Part shown: positions 25,610 through 38,739 of the stretch, in pieces | How positions within the stretch are numbered: position 1 is the first letter of the stretch | Layout of the letters: each line of letters begins with the position of its first letter | Assembly: GCA_963169105.1 (NCBI GenBank) | Contig: OY720639.1 | Span: 52,371,848-52,435,847 of the forward strand | Origin: Ceriagrion tenellum | Lineage: Eukaryota; Arthropoda; Insecta; Odonata; Coenagrionidae | Length of the DNA: 64,000 nucleotides | Direction of reading: 5' to 3' | Notes under the pieces: model-generated | The model's database searches: none | Told to the model about the DNA's origin: nothing | What the model saw: only the letters and a program-made list of their open reading frames with translations | Made by a program: the position numbers and the translations under genes

Positions 25610-26235
25610 TTAATAATAGACCTATGCCAAAGGAGACCTGCATCTCAAATATGAAAATTTTACCTCGGTGCATAATTAAAACCACCGGGAAATCAGTAAG
25701 GTATTATGTATGTTTTTACAAAAACTAATAAATTAATTGAAAAATTTTGAGCGTAGGAAGATGTATCAATTCTCCATCTCTCCGAATGCTAAGAAACAGC
25801 CGTCATGGATGATAGGCAAAAATCAATGATTTGTCGTTTTCCAAAAGCTGTCTGAGTGGTTTTCGGGGATGATATCCGCGGATGGTGATGCGAATAGTTC
25901 AGCCTTTCCTCACGGACTATTGTTCAACGTTGCCTGTACCTACGCACAGGAGACTTGGCTACAACTTGCAGGCGGCTGTTGCCTTTGGTGAGCCATCCTG
26001 AAGTGAGAGGATACTGACTTCGAAACGCCTCGATCGGGTGCGAGTGTCACCAACTGGAGGATTTTCTATAGAACTATTCCTTACCGAAGTATAGGATGAG
26101 TCCTCTTCAAAATTATATCCTGCGTATCACAATATAAATCTCCCTATCCAAATTTTTCATGCAATAAAACCTCAACGTCTAGCCTCGGAGTCTCTAGAGG
26201 CTCCCATACTAGTGCATCCATTATCATATTATTCT
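25610..26235. other. Non-coding stretch with a GC-richer patch
   Basis: The segment 25850-26055 is richer in GC than its flanks and looks like an inserted repeat, but I found no Pol III boxes or coding frame to classify it. Confidence 0.3.
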
Positions 26236-26240
26236 TTCCG

Positions 26241-26963
26241 TCATCCCGCACAGTTTTCAACGATAATTGAGGCTTTATTTACAATTTTGTATATTTCACA
26301 AATTAAATCTTTCGTAGCGGGGTCACAAATGATCGCAGCGCATTCGAGAAGTGGCCAATATAGACCGTAGCGGCATCTCTCTTCCACTTTTTTGCCACGA
26401 TCATTCGATGATTCATACTTACAATTGGTGTATGCCCTTCGAATGCAAAACAGTGAAAATTCGCTCGCTTCACACGCATTTGGGGAGGAGAAGAAAAAGA
26501 TACGTGAGGGAATTGAGTTTGTTGGGACAATGCAATCCTCATAGAACATCGGCATTGTGAGTGCCTCGGACCACCCTTTGGCATTAAACTCACAGGGCAC
26601 CCATACAAAACAAATGTACACAAGTACCTTATATTCGCTCCCCCACAAACAGAACCCGCCTTTCATCACCTCGCCCACTCCCCACGCCGTCGTTAAGGCT
26701 GGAAGATATCGATTCTCCCCGCTCCCGAACGAAATAAAACGTGCCGGACAGTGGAGACCGTGGTCGTAGACAGCCCACCGATGGACTGGAAGTTGTTGCT
26801 TGGTCCTTCCCTCTCTTCCATAAGGGGACCCCACGGAAAAAAGGGCATCCAACTGGAGGGGAGAGGGGAGGAAGAGAGGGAGGGTCTCTCGTGTTTTTAT
26901 ACACGTGTCGTAAAAATGTTTACGTCTTAAGAGAGAGATCGTTGGATCACGGTCGCTTAACAC
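26241..26963 (-). other. Longest open frame in the window, unassigned
   Basis: A 240-codon stop-free run on the minus strand. Its first start-type codon is GTG; the first internal ATG comes about 100 codons in. It passes through a GC-richer patch (26600-26960) where the other minus frame and two plus frames are also open, so composition explains part of the length. The translation shows no domain, repeat or signal peptide that I recognise. A long frame in an otherwise closed region deserves a comparison search, but coding status is doubtful. Confidence 0.2.
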
Positions 26964-27019
26964 GGTGTTCTCTCAGTCTCTCTGAGAAGTCACCCGGATT
27001 AATAGCGTGGTGAAAGGGT

Positions 27020-29160
27020 TTAAGGTGCCATGAACCATTTTTAAGTCATGACACTCGGAGCTGTAATTACATTTTTGACCATGATGACACCCTTTTTAAA
27101 CCTTACAGAGATTGGTTGTAGAAAATATTCATCCCGTCGTAAAAAAGTAAAATAGCTTACACTAAGCTCTTGGTACTTTCGGGAGAGATAGATAAAAGAC
27201 GTGTAGAAAAGGAAAGCACAGTTATTTTACTTCGATTTCATATATCTCAGTATTTAATCCTCGAAATCGCCTGGAAAATTATGGCTTAGTTTGAGCGTAT
27301 CCGGGTAGACCCAGAATCCCTTTCAATTTTCTAAGCTATAACGCCATGTATTTAGTAAAAAGATTGGCCATTCGCAACCTTAAGCTTGTCGAGATAAGAA
27401 ATTATCGTGCAAAGCATGATGAGACAACATATGGGAACCATCATATTATGAATTGATTCCACAACCATCGATTTCAGGAGCTACGACACATTTCAGCATA
27501 GTGAATGCCCAAAAAGGGCCAGATCTTTTATTCTTCATTTTTAAAAATTATTCCTTTTTTATAATTCTAGGCCATTTATAGGAAGCATTATCCACATAAT
27601 CGTGAGCTATATAAATCATGCAAAACTAAAGGAAACTAGAACCAGACGGCACGCCATTTTGGCTTTCTAATATTCTTCTAACGGTGAATCTCAGGGTATA
27701 TTAGCGTAACTTACGATCAAAAATGCAATGAAATTGTTCATCGGCAAGATTGCATTGACTGAATATCAGCTAAATTTAAACAAAGTTGCACCGAAAGGGA
27801 GACTTTTCGTAAGATTATTCGTAGGTTCATTCCAACTGTATTTCATTAACAGTTATTTGGCTATATAATGATACGTTTCCCATAAATTGCTATACATTTA
27901 TCGGTTGGTTGTTATATTATGTAGCCTAAAAATTGTAATATGATATTTTTCCAAACCAATCTCGATTTATCCAACTCTCTCCTATACGGTAGTGAAAACG
28001 CATCAATAAAACGCATACGGGCTAGTGACACATTTTCGTTAATTGCCTTAAACAAATTATTTACGTCCGCATATGCGTAGTAACTTGTTTTATGCCTCTA
28101 GTAAAACGGTATTGATGACGAAAAATACTGAAAACTGAGTAGATGATTACGAAAGAGAATGAAATCGGCAAGAATCGATAATTATGGGAAATTATATCAA
28201 TAATGATGCCAGAGGAGAGGGTACAGAGGAGAGGTTACGCGTTGTTTGTGTTTTTTTCACAAAGCCTTGCATAGCATGAATGCGCGCATATGCCAGTAGT
28301 CCTTTATTCTTACAATGCATACTCTTTGGTGAGAATAACCAATCGAAATAAAATTAACTTAAAAAACATAAACTTGATTAATTTGATAGCCCGATCACGA
28401 GCCTGGGGAGAGATCACGGTTCCTTATTTGGCCTGCCGCTATAATTATAAAACACGCAGATTAATGCTCGGAGCCAGTAAAGAATGCCCTCGACCGTTTA
28501 AAACTAATGGTTTAAAGCGTTTCACAAAATTTTAAGAATTTCAGTCACATTTTCGCTCTCTTGGCTCTTCCGCGCTCCATATAAGGGATTGCATTCATTG
28601 TCAATTTGGATAATACCTGTGAGCATTGCCCTTCTCAAGCGGATTTCGTTGTGGATAAACGATACAATGACAACACAAAAGAAGAAAACGCCAGCTCACC
28701 CTTGGTACCTGACCAGCATATCAAAATTATTGTGACCTTTTTTTAACTTTTACTGCCTGAAAATTTAAAGCAAGTTATAAAATAACTGCCATAGCCATTA
28801 TGGTGTAGTTTTGAACCGTCAAGCCATTCACTACGTAAAAAAATAATGCTAAGTGTTCATTCAATAAAGTTTAATTAAACTTTAATATTTGAAATATCAG
28901 GCATATATCTAATAACGTGTTAAATGGAAATAAATCTTTTAAAAAGTATTTTGAAGGTGATTAAAACTAGCAAAATTCATCTTTACTCGCATATCAGTGC
29001 AGGCCGATGTATCAACTATTGTTACTTTACGGAGAATCATCATGGGTAAATAGATCGGCCCTCTGTAATTAAAAGGGGGAAGATAAGCCGTCTTTCCTTT
29101 CATTTTTCTCCTCAAACCAAGACTGTATCTATTGCAAGCTCATTCCAACCTCTGAAAACG
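27020..29160. other. Non-coding stretch
   Basis: AT-rich sequence with no gene, RNA or transposon that I can support. Confidence 0.5.
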
Positions 29161-29169
29161 AGAGAATTT

Positions 29170-29610
29170 CTTGAGGGTTCTAGATCACGGGAATTCCCTC
29201 ATTCACGTCTTCCTTCTGGTTTCCTGTCTTGCCCTCACCTCCTCCGTCCCTACAGGCTCTATGGCTGTCATTCATGGGGGAGAACAGCCGGAACCACCTA
29301 CCTCCTTTCAGCCAGTCGCAACCCTGCTCTGTCGTTCGTTCTATCTCTTCCTCTCCTCGCCGCCTTTCTCCCTCCGTCTGTTTTACGAGGGCGACCGAGA
29401 TGGAAGGGATCAAGGTTTCCGCTTTCGTCGATACTCAACGGAGCCGTAGTATCCCTGAACCCCAAGAGTACGCCTCCTGCTTCCTTGATTTTCGTGTTTT
29501 TACTTCGATCTCTCCCTTCTCCGCCGCTCCTCCTTCAGACGGGTTCAGAAGGAGGAGCGACGTTTTATTATCCCGTTACCGAGTGCAATGATGAACGGGA
29601 TAAGCCAGTA
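29170..29610. other. GC-richer island ending in two perfect hairpins
   Basis: The plus strand is pyrimidine-rich and several frames are open, none recognised. At the right edge, CGCTCCTCCTTC (29525-29536) pairs perfectly with 29548-29559, leaving an 11-base loop. Immediately after, TTATCCCGTT (29568-29577) pairs with 29594-29603 across a 16-base loop. The hairpins could be a structured RNA, an old fold-back or a regulatory structure. Confidence 0.5.
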
Positions 29611-30183
29611 AAAGGGACTGAAGGATCTTAATTTCCGATCCGATATTACTCCCAAGCTCGTAATCTTTTCCCATTCATACTCACAATCCGACTGTAACAA
29701 AATTGATTTTTTCCTGACATTTTCACACATCAAAAAATGCCCACCCAAGGCAGCACTGACTGTCCATAGCAAGTAGGAAAGCAAAGAATAATCGCGGGAA
29801 AATATTGCGATAATCTAAAATTACTAACGTAACCGGACCATCAACAGCCTTAATAGAGAAGGTCAAATAAATAAACTTCAATATTCAATTGATGTACAGA
29901 GAAATAAACTGCGGAAGTGAAAAGGCGTGGGTAATATTTAAGTCTTCTCATCGAGAGCAGAGGCCTACTAGAAGAGAGCATACCGTTTGGTATTTTACGT
30001 CTTGTAATGTGAAAAATCACAGAAATATGACGGAGAATAACAGAGGTGATTCCTCTCGCTGTTACTACCAACTCGACAGCAGGCTAGCAGCGCTTTTATG
30101 ACAACTGTCCCTTTCAGACAAACCAAGAAAATACCAAATTTATAACATATATCCTAACGGAAATTTCTGACCATTGTGGCTCC

Positions 30184-30447
30184 CAGGCAATGGAAAAGTG
30201 GTATCATAGAAGAATTACGAAATTGAAAGAACTGAGACTGTCGCGAATGAGGAAGTCTTTTCGAAGAAATGGAATTAAATATGCATACTGAAAGCTTTGC
30301 GGAGTATAAGAGACAAGCTTTTAAGGCACATTCCTAGACAGGACAACCTATTCAGTACAAAGACTGAGTAATAAAAGGATGGAGAATAATTGACGAGGAT
30401 GGGATACATTGAGCAAATAATGATATATGCTAAAGTGATGAGACCCA
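30184..30447 (+). pseudogene. Decayed LINE reverse-transcriptase C-terminal fragment
   Basis: Reading from 30184 gives SQAMEKWYHRRITK, matching the (L)EAFEMWxWRRMxK segment found after the RT core in many animal non-LTR retrotransposons. A frameshift near 30210 then leads to ERTETVANEEVF, later RDKLLRHIPRQDNLFSTKTE and GYIEQI. These correspond to the family's xxTNEEVL, RRDKLIGHxLRHDxL and basic GRPR-type tail. Several stops interrupt the frame, so it is dead. The endonuclease and RT palm are missing, consistent with 5' truncation of an old insertion. It appears to be the same broad type as the fragment at 39190-39640. Confidence 0.7.
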
Positions 30448-31121
30448 TTCTTCCGATTGGTGCTGCTGCAGTTACGATGATAGTGTCCCTTAAGCTACTT
30501 CTAGCAACCGTAAATTTGTGGCCGCATTCGCAATATAAGGCTTAAATCATTAAAAAAAAGCCACCTCGCTTTCATTTACTTCCTCTTCGATGCTCTTGTT
30601 TGACTCGTAGTCCTTCCTAGAATTTTCCCGCGGATCTTTACATAGCCTAACGGTTTGATAAGTCACGTATCTATAATGACTATTTTCATCTGCATACGTT
30701 TCATGTGCATCGTTGACATTTACGTCCGTATTTCCTCGCAGAATCAGTCTGAGTCTGCGTAGACAACTACATAAACAACAAATGTGTAAGAATATATTTC
30801 ACATAGACATTACAATATTGACGATATGATTCTGGGTTCACTTTAATGACTTAAGCGCTGGATCAATGGAGACAATAGCCATAAGTATGTAGGAGAGTTT
30901 TAAGAGTACCTCGACTCATGCTAGAGTAACGAGGCTACTCTTCAAAAAACTAGAACTCCTGAATATGAAACAACTTCCCACCCGTGTATCAATTTTTACT
31001 CGTGCCGTAAAGTTTGTGTATTGCCTTTTCGTAATGACCAGTGATTACCCTTTCATGTCTATCTATGATAACGTTATTTTTCAGTTTATATTTTTATGAA
31101 AGATTTCTCTTTCGTCATTCT

Positions 31122-31252
31122 TCATTATTCCATTGTCCTCAATCCAGCCAATTATAATGCATTAATTGAGAAGTACCTCTTGCATAATGATATTTTGATA
31201 ATTGCTAAAGATATTTTTATAATCATTTTTTACACTTATTCAGGGGAATTCT
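31122..31252. repeat. Diverged duplicate, copy 1
   Basis: The block containing CCTCAATCCAGCCAATTATAAT, then AAGTACCT, GCAT and TTTTG, recurs at 31945-32065 in the same order and orientation with substitutions and small gaps. It looks like a dispersed repeat or an old local duplication. Confidence 0.5.
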
Positions 31253-31944
31253 GAAAATGTGTAATCACCTCTATACATATTTAAATGCTTCTCTTCCTTC
31301 TTTCAGGTGAGCTCCAGACTCCATTACAACTTTAACCTTCAGAAATTGTCTACAGAAAGAAGGTAGATACTATAAGCGTCCAATTCACTTTCTGCGACAG
31401 TAAATAACCCAGTTTTACAATGAATACTTTAACCTAGTATTTTACAATTAGCAAAGAAAAACTGGCCCGATGATAATCATCTTTCTACGGCCTCAATTAG
31501 GTTATGTTCGTAAGGAAAAATTAATTTTTCAATGCTAATGCAAAATGGACGATTTTCACGGTCCATTTGTGTGTAGGCTTCTATGGGCATGCGTAATCAA
31601 CATGCCACTAATATATCTGGGAACTGAGAGCATGCAATATAAAGTCACCCATTTCTACGAAATAAATTAGCCGTCTGGAGTCAACATCACGGTCTATCAT
31701 TTAGTGAGACTAAGGAAAATTAATAGTTCTGATATAAATTATTCTCAGACAAGCTTAGATTCAATTGTAAATACCCAGTGGTATGTACTACTATACGCTT
31801 GCTCAGCGACAGGAGATCACATAAATATCTAAATTATTTGACCACGCGTATTGATGTGCATTTCACACGAGTGATACAAATATAAGTTACCCTTTGCTTA
31901 AACAATCCAGAAATGTATTGTGCGGTATATTTTTAAAATAGGCT

Positions 31945-32065
31945 ACATTATTCCGTAATCCTCAATCCAGCTATTATAATTGCAATGAGAATAAAAAAAG
32001 ATAAGTACCTTTCGCATGTTGACTTTTTTGTTATCATTATTTTCATTCATTCATCGAAATTCTGG
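31945..32065. repeat. Diverged duplicate, copy 2
   Basis: This is the second copy of the block at 31122-31252, sharing CCTCAATCCAGC, ATTATAAT, AAGTACCT and the following TGA/TTTTG pattern. No ORF is associated. Confidence 0.5.
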
Positions 32066-32880
32066 TTGTTTAGGATGACGCTCCCTGTGATACGAATTTA
32101 CTAAACCTGTCACCCGAACAAAATTTACAGCGTCAAATATTATCTACACTGTAATTTCGAAGTGGTAGAATTTTCCTGCGATGGCTTTAGCATCACTTTT
32201 TGGAGAGCGCTTCGAAAACCATTGGGATCTCGCAAGTGGATTTAAATTGAATAATTTGATGTCCATATGTGAGGGGGAAAAGCATTTCTCCGACAAAAAT
32301 TTGAATCTTGTTCCTAATGACGAGGATTGCACGATTGCACCCGAATCTGGGACCAGTTGATAAATCTCATGACTAAAAAGATCACAAGAAAATAAATAGT
32401 AATTCAAAGCATACACTGTTAGAAAAAAATCAATCACCCTTAAACAAAAATGTCATTAGAATGACCTTATTGTCTCCGCTCCCCTCCGCTTCTTTACCTA
32501 CCCCTTCCACGCACGCCTTCTCTATCGCGCAAGTGAATCGCAGCTAGTTTCGTTACTAATATAACGCGCTAGCCGGGTGAAATCAAAAAAGTAATATATA
32601 GTTTTAAAATATTGAATTTTATCTTACATTTCAACGATTCATATGTGAGTTAACGTGATCGTTAGACTAATATAAATGTTTTCAGGATCATTTCTAGTTT
32701 CCTAATCTGAAATTTAAGAACGCCAATGGACTTTTGTATAATATTAAAATGCGACGCACAAGAAAATTTTTTATCTGCAATAATCCCTGTATAATGATCA
32801 TTAAAAAAATAGTTCGATTCAACTTTCTTTTCCTTGTTCTATAAAAAATACGTAATAGTAAGGACGAGGAGGTCGATAAT

Positions 32881-33441
32881 ATGTTTCGATATTCTCTTAG
32901 GGGAGACAGTCAAAAAGGTTGCGGGCCCCTGGCTTTAGAGAATGTATCCAAATTTCTCTTCAGTGCGAGGCTTCCCTTTAAACTCCCAGGATTCGAGCAA
33001 TATTCACTCCCAACCCGTCTCTCCGTCTCTCTTCCCCGCCGTTCCCTTGAAGGATTTACTAATAATCGTTACGTGGCGAACAAGGAAAAATCCCACGTCA
33101 AGGCGTTGGAAAAAACAATAGGTGCACACACGCACGCACCCGGCGTTCTCTTCAGCGGGCGGACTGTTAAGGTGGGGCCTCGTCCTCCCCCCTCTCCCTC
33201 ACGTCTCCTTATCCCAGGAATTTTGAGGGAAAAAAATGATAATACGAAAAAAAGATGCCACCTCTCGCATTATGTACGGCGTGAGAACCATCTTCCACGC
33301 AGCAGCCAACCCTTTTTCCTCCCTTTTCAAAAGAAAAAAGTGACGGCGACCCCTCTCTCCCGGCAGCGTCTCACCCCACCGGGACCAACAGAGCACCTCG
33401 CTCTCGAGACTTTTTCTTTCGTTTTAAAAATATTTTTTTAA
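32881..33441 (+). other. 186-codon ATG-initiated open frame, unassigned
   Basis: The frame starts at a true ATG and stays open for 186 codons through a GC-richer patch. The product is rich in Pro, Ser, Arg and Lys and ends VLKIFF; no domain, signal peptide or repeat is recognised. No promoter or splice evidence supports it. It may be a UTR or lncRNA region that happens to be open, or an orphan gene. Confidence 0.2.
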
Positions 33442-33449
33442 CCCTTCAC

Positions 33450-34195
33450 GTTTAATACCTTCGGTACGAAGGAGAGAGAGCAAGCAGTCGTCAGAGCAAC
33501 GCAACATAAGACGGCAAAGAAAATGGGATTTTTTTCGTTGGAGGGTGGAATAAAAATTTATGTGGAATTGTACGCATATGTATGTATTTAAACTTGTACA
33601 CATATTGGTTCGTCGCCCTATTCATCACGAAGATGGTGGTCTCATTGATAATTCGTAAATTAATAGGTGTCTCTCCCGCGTATTTGCCTCTTGTTCTGTA
33701 GCAAGTTGATTGAAGTCAGCGGATAATTTTTAAAATCAGAGAAGTCTCGATTACCCGAGGTAACGTGAACTGAGGCAACTCAAAAAATACGGAAGCCTAC
33801 AGAGAGAGAATCAAGTGTGAAAAAATATAATGTTCCAATGCTTATATTGATGTGATATTTTGACATGTTAAGGATAAATAATGACTGTGAAGCGTTTTTT
33901 GTTGGTATATCGAACAGGTTCCCTAATTCTGATATTTGTTTGCATTTAACAATTTGGCTTGGTTCCACCACATCATAAGAAACGCTAACTAAGATAATAT
34001 CAAGCCTCAGTATATGGAGTCTGTAGGCAAAGACTGTAACCAGAACGAGGCACATGAAAGGAATATTACGTTGCGTAAAGCAGGGAATTGATAGAATGAC
34101 CGCGAAAATATATGAACTGGATAAAAAAAATAGCTCCTGGTATTATTCCATACCAACGCTCTCGCGATTTCTGACAGCAAACTTCGCACTTAAGA
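33450..34195. other. Non-coding stretch
   Basis: No gene or repeat that I can support. Confidence 0.45.
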
Positions 34196-34199
34196 GACC

Positions 34200-34285
34200 T
34201 ATGTAAATATCTGTAGACCGTACCAGAAGATCCATTTCATGAAACCGAAACCACTGGATTCGATTCCCGGTTTTGTACGCCTTAT
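34200..34285 (+). repeat. Possible tRNA-derived SINE head
   Basis: ACTGGATTCGATTCCCGG at 34252-34270 fits the Pol III B box and T arm of a tRNA. A tRNA-like spacing is available upstream, but the A box is weak. It is probably an old tRNA-type SINE. Confidence 0.35.
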
Positions 34286-35009
34286 TCACATCGGATCTGA
34301 TTTTCTCAGGTCCCGTGTTCGTCCATTTTATATGTAACCAAGACATCTCTTTCATCTTAGTTGATATGTCATGGATGACAGCATTTGTTCCTTAGAACTT
34401 TCCGTCTCCATATTTCCAAATGCTATCAATAAATAATGAAATCACACATTCGCTATTTCACATATAGAGCCACCAGAATACTATATTCCGGTTACGAAAA
34501 TGTTATTTATCAAGCAGAAAATAAATACTCGCACAAAAAAGTACTTCTTGAAGTCACTTAATGAAAATTAATTTTAAGCTGGTCGCTTCGTGAAGAATTA
34601 ATTTTGAATCACTTGTTTCTTTTAGTATCACGACAGTTTTCTCTTTATCTGTTTATATATATCCCGAATGCAATTTATTTCCACTTTTCTCTTTCATCTG
34701 GTAAACCCTAGACCGCCAACTTTTCATTCTTGAGAAGAAATGCGTTGCTAAGGAGTGCGTTTAACCTGTTGACAGGAGTTTTCTCGTTTCCCGTGCCCTT
34801 TCATTTAATTACTCAATTAAAGAGAGAGTAATTGCATTTAAAGAGTTTAACGAACTCAATTTATAACCTTTTTGTGGGCATGAAGTTTGGTCCCAATTGA
34901 AGTCGTAGAGTTTCTCACGTTTACTTGTGCATATGTCGTTTTTGCTGGGAGGTACACGCTTGTGGAACCTAATTTTAGGATATATATGTGAATACTATAC
35001 GGAGAGATG

Positions 35010-35460
35010 TTTCTGAGGGAGTGGGGGAGAGAAGGTGAGAGGGTTGGTGGCGGGTGGTAGCGTGGGGAGGGGGAGAAGAGAGGAGGAAGGTTGCCAATGT
35101 CTCGCCCACAGTCGATCGATTACCGGAGGGGTCGCACGGCGAGTGGTGAGTGTGCTCGCCCCCCAGACCGTCTTCTGTTTTTCCCCATTTCGCCTCGCCT
35201 CTCTGTGCAGAGCCATCTATCCGCCAGTCATATCCCCTCCCCCGCTCCTCTCCAGCCCGCTTGCACATCTTTCACGGCTCCAGAAACGACCCTTGGTGTA
35301 CCCATATACAGATGCACTTCACGGGGCAATGTGCTCGGGTGCCTCAGTGTGCACTGCAGTGAATCTCGGGCGAGGCTTCCTCTTTTCCTTACTTCGTTTG
35401 TTTTTATTTCTTCTCCATCTCCCTCTCTCTCTCTGACTCTCTTGGCGTCATAACCGCTCC
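35010..35460. other. GC-rich island with purine-to-pyrimidine switch
   Basis: The plus strand is G/A-rich up to about 35095 and turns C/T-rich after about 35155, with many CpG between. Frames are open on both strands (the longest is 133 codons plus, at 35035-35436), but this follows from composition. No product is recognised. A TATATATG run lies at 34981-34988, just before the island. Confidence 0.35.
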
Positions 35461-35469
35461 GCAATTTTT

Positions 35470-38130
35470 TTTGAGGTCGTCACTTCCCTGTCACCTCTCA
35501 GCAAATTTTTATGGCCGCCCCATTTGCAAACAGCACTCCAAGCAAAAGGACTCAACAGCGACTGCGATACTTGGCTCGGATATCTTGGCTGCGGCACACG
35601 AATAAGTCGTTCTGTTTCACTGAAGTCTTCTTCTGCTTAAAAAATTAATTACCAGGAGCGTATCTACGAATCTGGATACACCTTAAAAATATATTTCTCT
35701 TTCTTCGTAGATTTTCCATATCCTGGACTGACTACTGACCTCATTATAGATTTTTTGGTATTCTATAAACATTTACGTCTTAATTGCACCAATTACTTGA
35801 TACTGAAACAAGATTAGATTCATACTTTGTGAATACTTTCCTTTCCGTCCTCTATATAACATGCTTCTCCTGTACTGGCTATTTTCTCCCTCATTATAGA
35901 ACACCTGAACCCTAGAGATATTAACCCTTCTTTCAGCTAAGAGTGTAATTAATTTCAAAAATATCTGCCGACAATCCTACTCATTACACGCAACGTTCAA
36001 TCATTAACTAGTTCAGTACTATTAATGATAAATCATGAAAAAAGAGCACAAAATTTTCTATTAAAATAGTCCTACAGTTTTAAGGCTACAACCACTTCAT
36101 TCCTGGCTTTTGATTATGCATAGACTTGAGGAGTTCGCGATTGGAAACAATGGCATATACTAGCTTATACTCAGTAAATGGAGTTCACCACATAACTGAT
36201 GCAGGCTACTTCCTTCCGCAGTCATATAAATACAAGTGGCATTCACTCACCAAATTGGTTGGGATTTACTTCATAGCAGAGGGGCTGGGGGTGTAAAAAA
36301 AGTTTTTTGCTAATCCTCCATACGTCTACTGTTATTTCCTAATGTTCCATTGTACTCGTAGGCAATGAGTTACACTTCAAATCCATCTCACAAAAAAAAT
36401 GGGACTTTAAGGAGAGATATTCCCACTTCTCCGTACGGAGCAGATGTACACATAATAATTAGGAGAAATGAGCGATTACGCTGGTGATTTAACTCCCCAA
36501 GGCGTTGTACGTTGCGTACTCCAGGAAGGCTCCACATTTCCACCTGTTATCTGAAAATGACGAACCATAAAATATTAAACCACTTGCATAACACTACGCA
36601 ATGCACAAGGGATGAGATCAAGGAAAAAGGCTCCCTTTTCTACCATCTCCAATTACCTCACCTAGCTATTTTTCATAAATATCTCATTGACTCATGACAC
36701 TCATCATACAAGATACATTTTCAAGGCCTTACAGAAGGAACAAATGATTTAACGACGGGAATTAAATTACTTAAAGAGTTCATTTGCCAGAGTCAAAGGT
36801 TGCCTATAAAAAGGCTAGGCAAACTACAGGTTTTCTCGTGAGTAGCAAGGGCGCAAGGTTATGTCAATGCCGTTAGGTCTTCGCTTCCACTACTAGTCCC
36901 CTCTTTCATACCTGGTAGCTGACATCTTCCACTGGTTATGTACAGGATGTTAGATGGGAGGAAAGTTTACAATGTTTCCGTTTTCCGAAAAATTCTACTG
37001 TCATTCGTCTTCATATTTAAACTCCCCTGGTAACTGAGGTATTCTCAAGCCAATGATATGATGAAATATGTAATTATATGCGCATTTGAGTTATATGAAT
37101 TATATGTGCAACTTGAGCAGCTTCGAAACAAAATACAGACGTAAATGATTAAAATTACAACATGAGTAAGATTACGTAACATTATGCTACCAATAAACAT
37201 AAACATTGTTATAGGAGAGAAATAGAAGACAATGTGTAACAATAATTAGCTTATAAGTCGTGGGCGTTATACAGTAAATACACTTCGCTGCATACTTCAT
37301 GCGCGGTTTCAAAACTTGCTTCGGATTGCAACTACACTCTCGAGCTCATTCACTAAGTGGCCTCGATGACGGGCAACGGTAGGTACTCTTGTGGTAGAAT
37401 TTTTAAGCTGAGCTGGACTGTAAGATATATTACTTTCTTGAGGTATCAGCTTCGCATAGTCTTCTCGGGTTTTTCAGCGAATAAAAGGCCTCCATTTCGA
37501 CGGATGTGTCTATCCTCGAACCAAGATTTTTTCCCAGGATAAATTAATTTTGCAGTTCCTGAGTAAGGTGCTTGAGTCGACTATCGACGTCGGTTGAGAT
37601 GCATGCAGCCTTAATCCGGAAGAAGATACGGGAAGAATTTGTCGAACCGCATGCGGACTGACAGGAGCAGCAACATAACATGAGAAACATAATGGGAACG
37701 AAGTTGATGCACAACAAGAAATCAAATGTGAACGGCCTACATTTTTACTACTCGGCTTCACCCTTTGGGCGAAAGTGTAAAGGAAACATGACACCGAAAA
37801 TGTATTTCTTCTCGACTTTAACTAATATTTATACTGCTGTTTTTTTTAGTACTACTATTTGAAATTATCAAAAAGGAATGTCCTTTAAGTGCTATAAAAG
37901 CGTGTCAAGACAAGACGTTCCCTGTTAAAGAGTACTTCACAGATATAAGGCATCCAGGAAAAAGGGAGATACATACATTGAAATGGAAATAAATCTAATT
38001 CAATGTGAACATTTGTTGCTAGTGGGCGTTAAATGTTATTTCAAATTCTAGAAGGCATTCATTTGTATAATGGAAACTGTGGTCTATCTACCAAAGCAGC
38101 AAAAAAAAACTATAAGTAATCAAAATGAAA
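35470..38130. other. Non-coding stretch
   Basis: AT-rich; no gene recognised. A T-run plus TAG at 37841-37851 looks like a splice acceptor but leads only to a short frame. Confidence 0.45.
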
Positions 38131-38139
38131 TTGATTCGA

Positions 38140-38310
38140 ACTGTCGCAGATGCTATACCGGGTTTCCATCCCAATCATTAGGGTTCAAATACCGGCAAAG
38201 AAAGGGATTTTCATTATTTCGTAGGGATCCTCATCCCAACTACAAACGCAGTACTCCCTCTGTTGAATGGGAGGCTCACCGGAGGACCCCTTAGCGTACT
38301 ACGAAAAGTG
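38140..38310 (+). repeat. Possible tRNA-derived SINE
   Basis: GGGTTCAAATACCGGC at 38181-38196 is a good B box followed by a T-stem-like sequence. The downstream 110 bases are GC-richer than the surroundings, as expected for a SINE body. The A box is not clear. Confidence 0.35.
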
Positions 38311-38739
38311 GAGGCTAATGGCCAAGCTGAGTTTCTCTCCACTCTTCCTCCGATTGCTTGCCAACCCTAATCGCCCAAATAATCTATATTTTTGGTCGTG
38401 TCGTCATATAATAAACCAACGATGGAATAAAATATTAAAAAAGGTACCTGCTCATTTAAAATCCAAGAATGATACTAAAATAGGTCAAATGGCAATATTA
38501 GACGGGCAAATCGTATTCTGGTCTGATTAAGAACAAAGTTTCAAACGGTGTCGACGCTAATGTGACGTCGGAAGTGGAGGCCTCATTCACCTCGATAAGA
38601 CTCAGTCCTCTTTAGTTCCGCTTTAAAAACGGCATGCTGGAGAACTCTGCGGAAGAAATTACAGTCCGCGCCGATGAAATGGACATTCTAACGTCGGTGT
38701 CTAACTAGAAAGACCCTCCGAGAGCCTGAGTCCAAGGTG

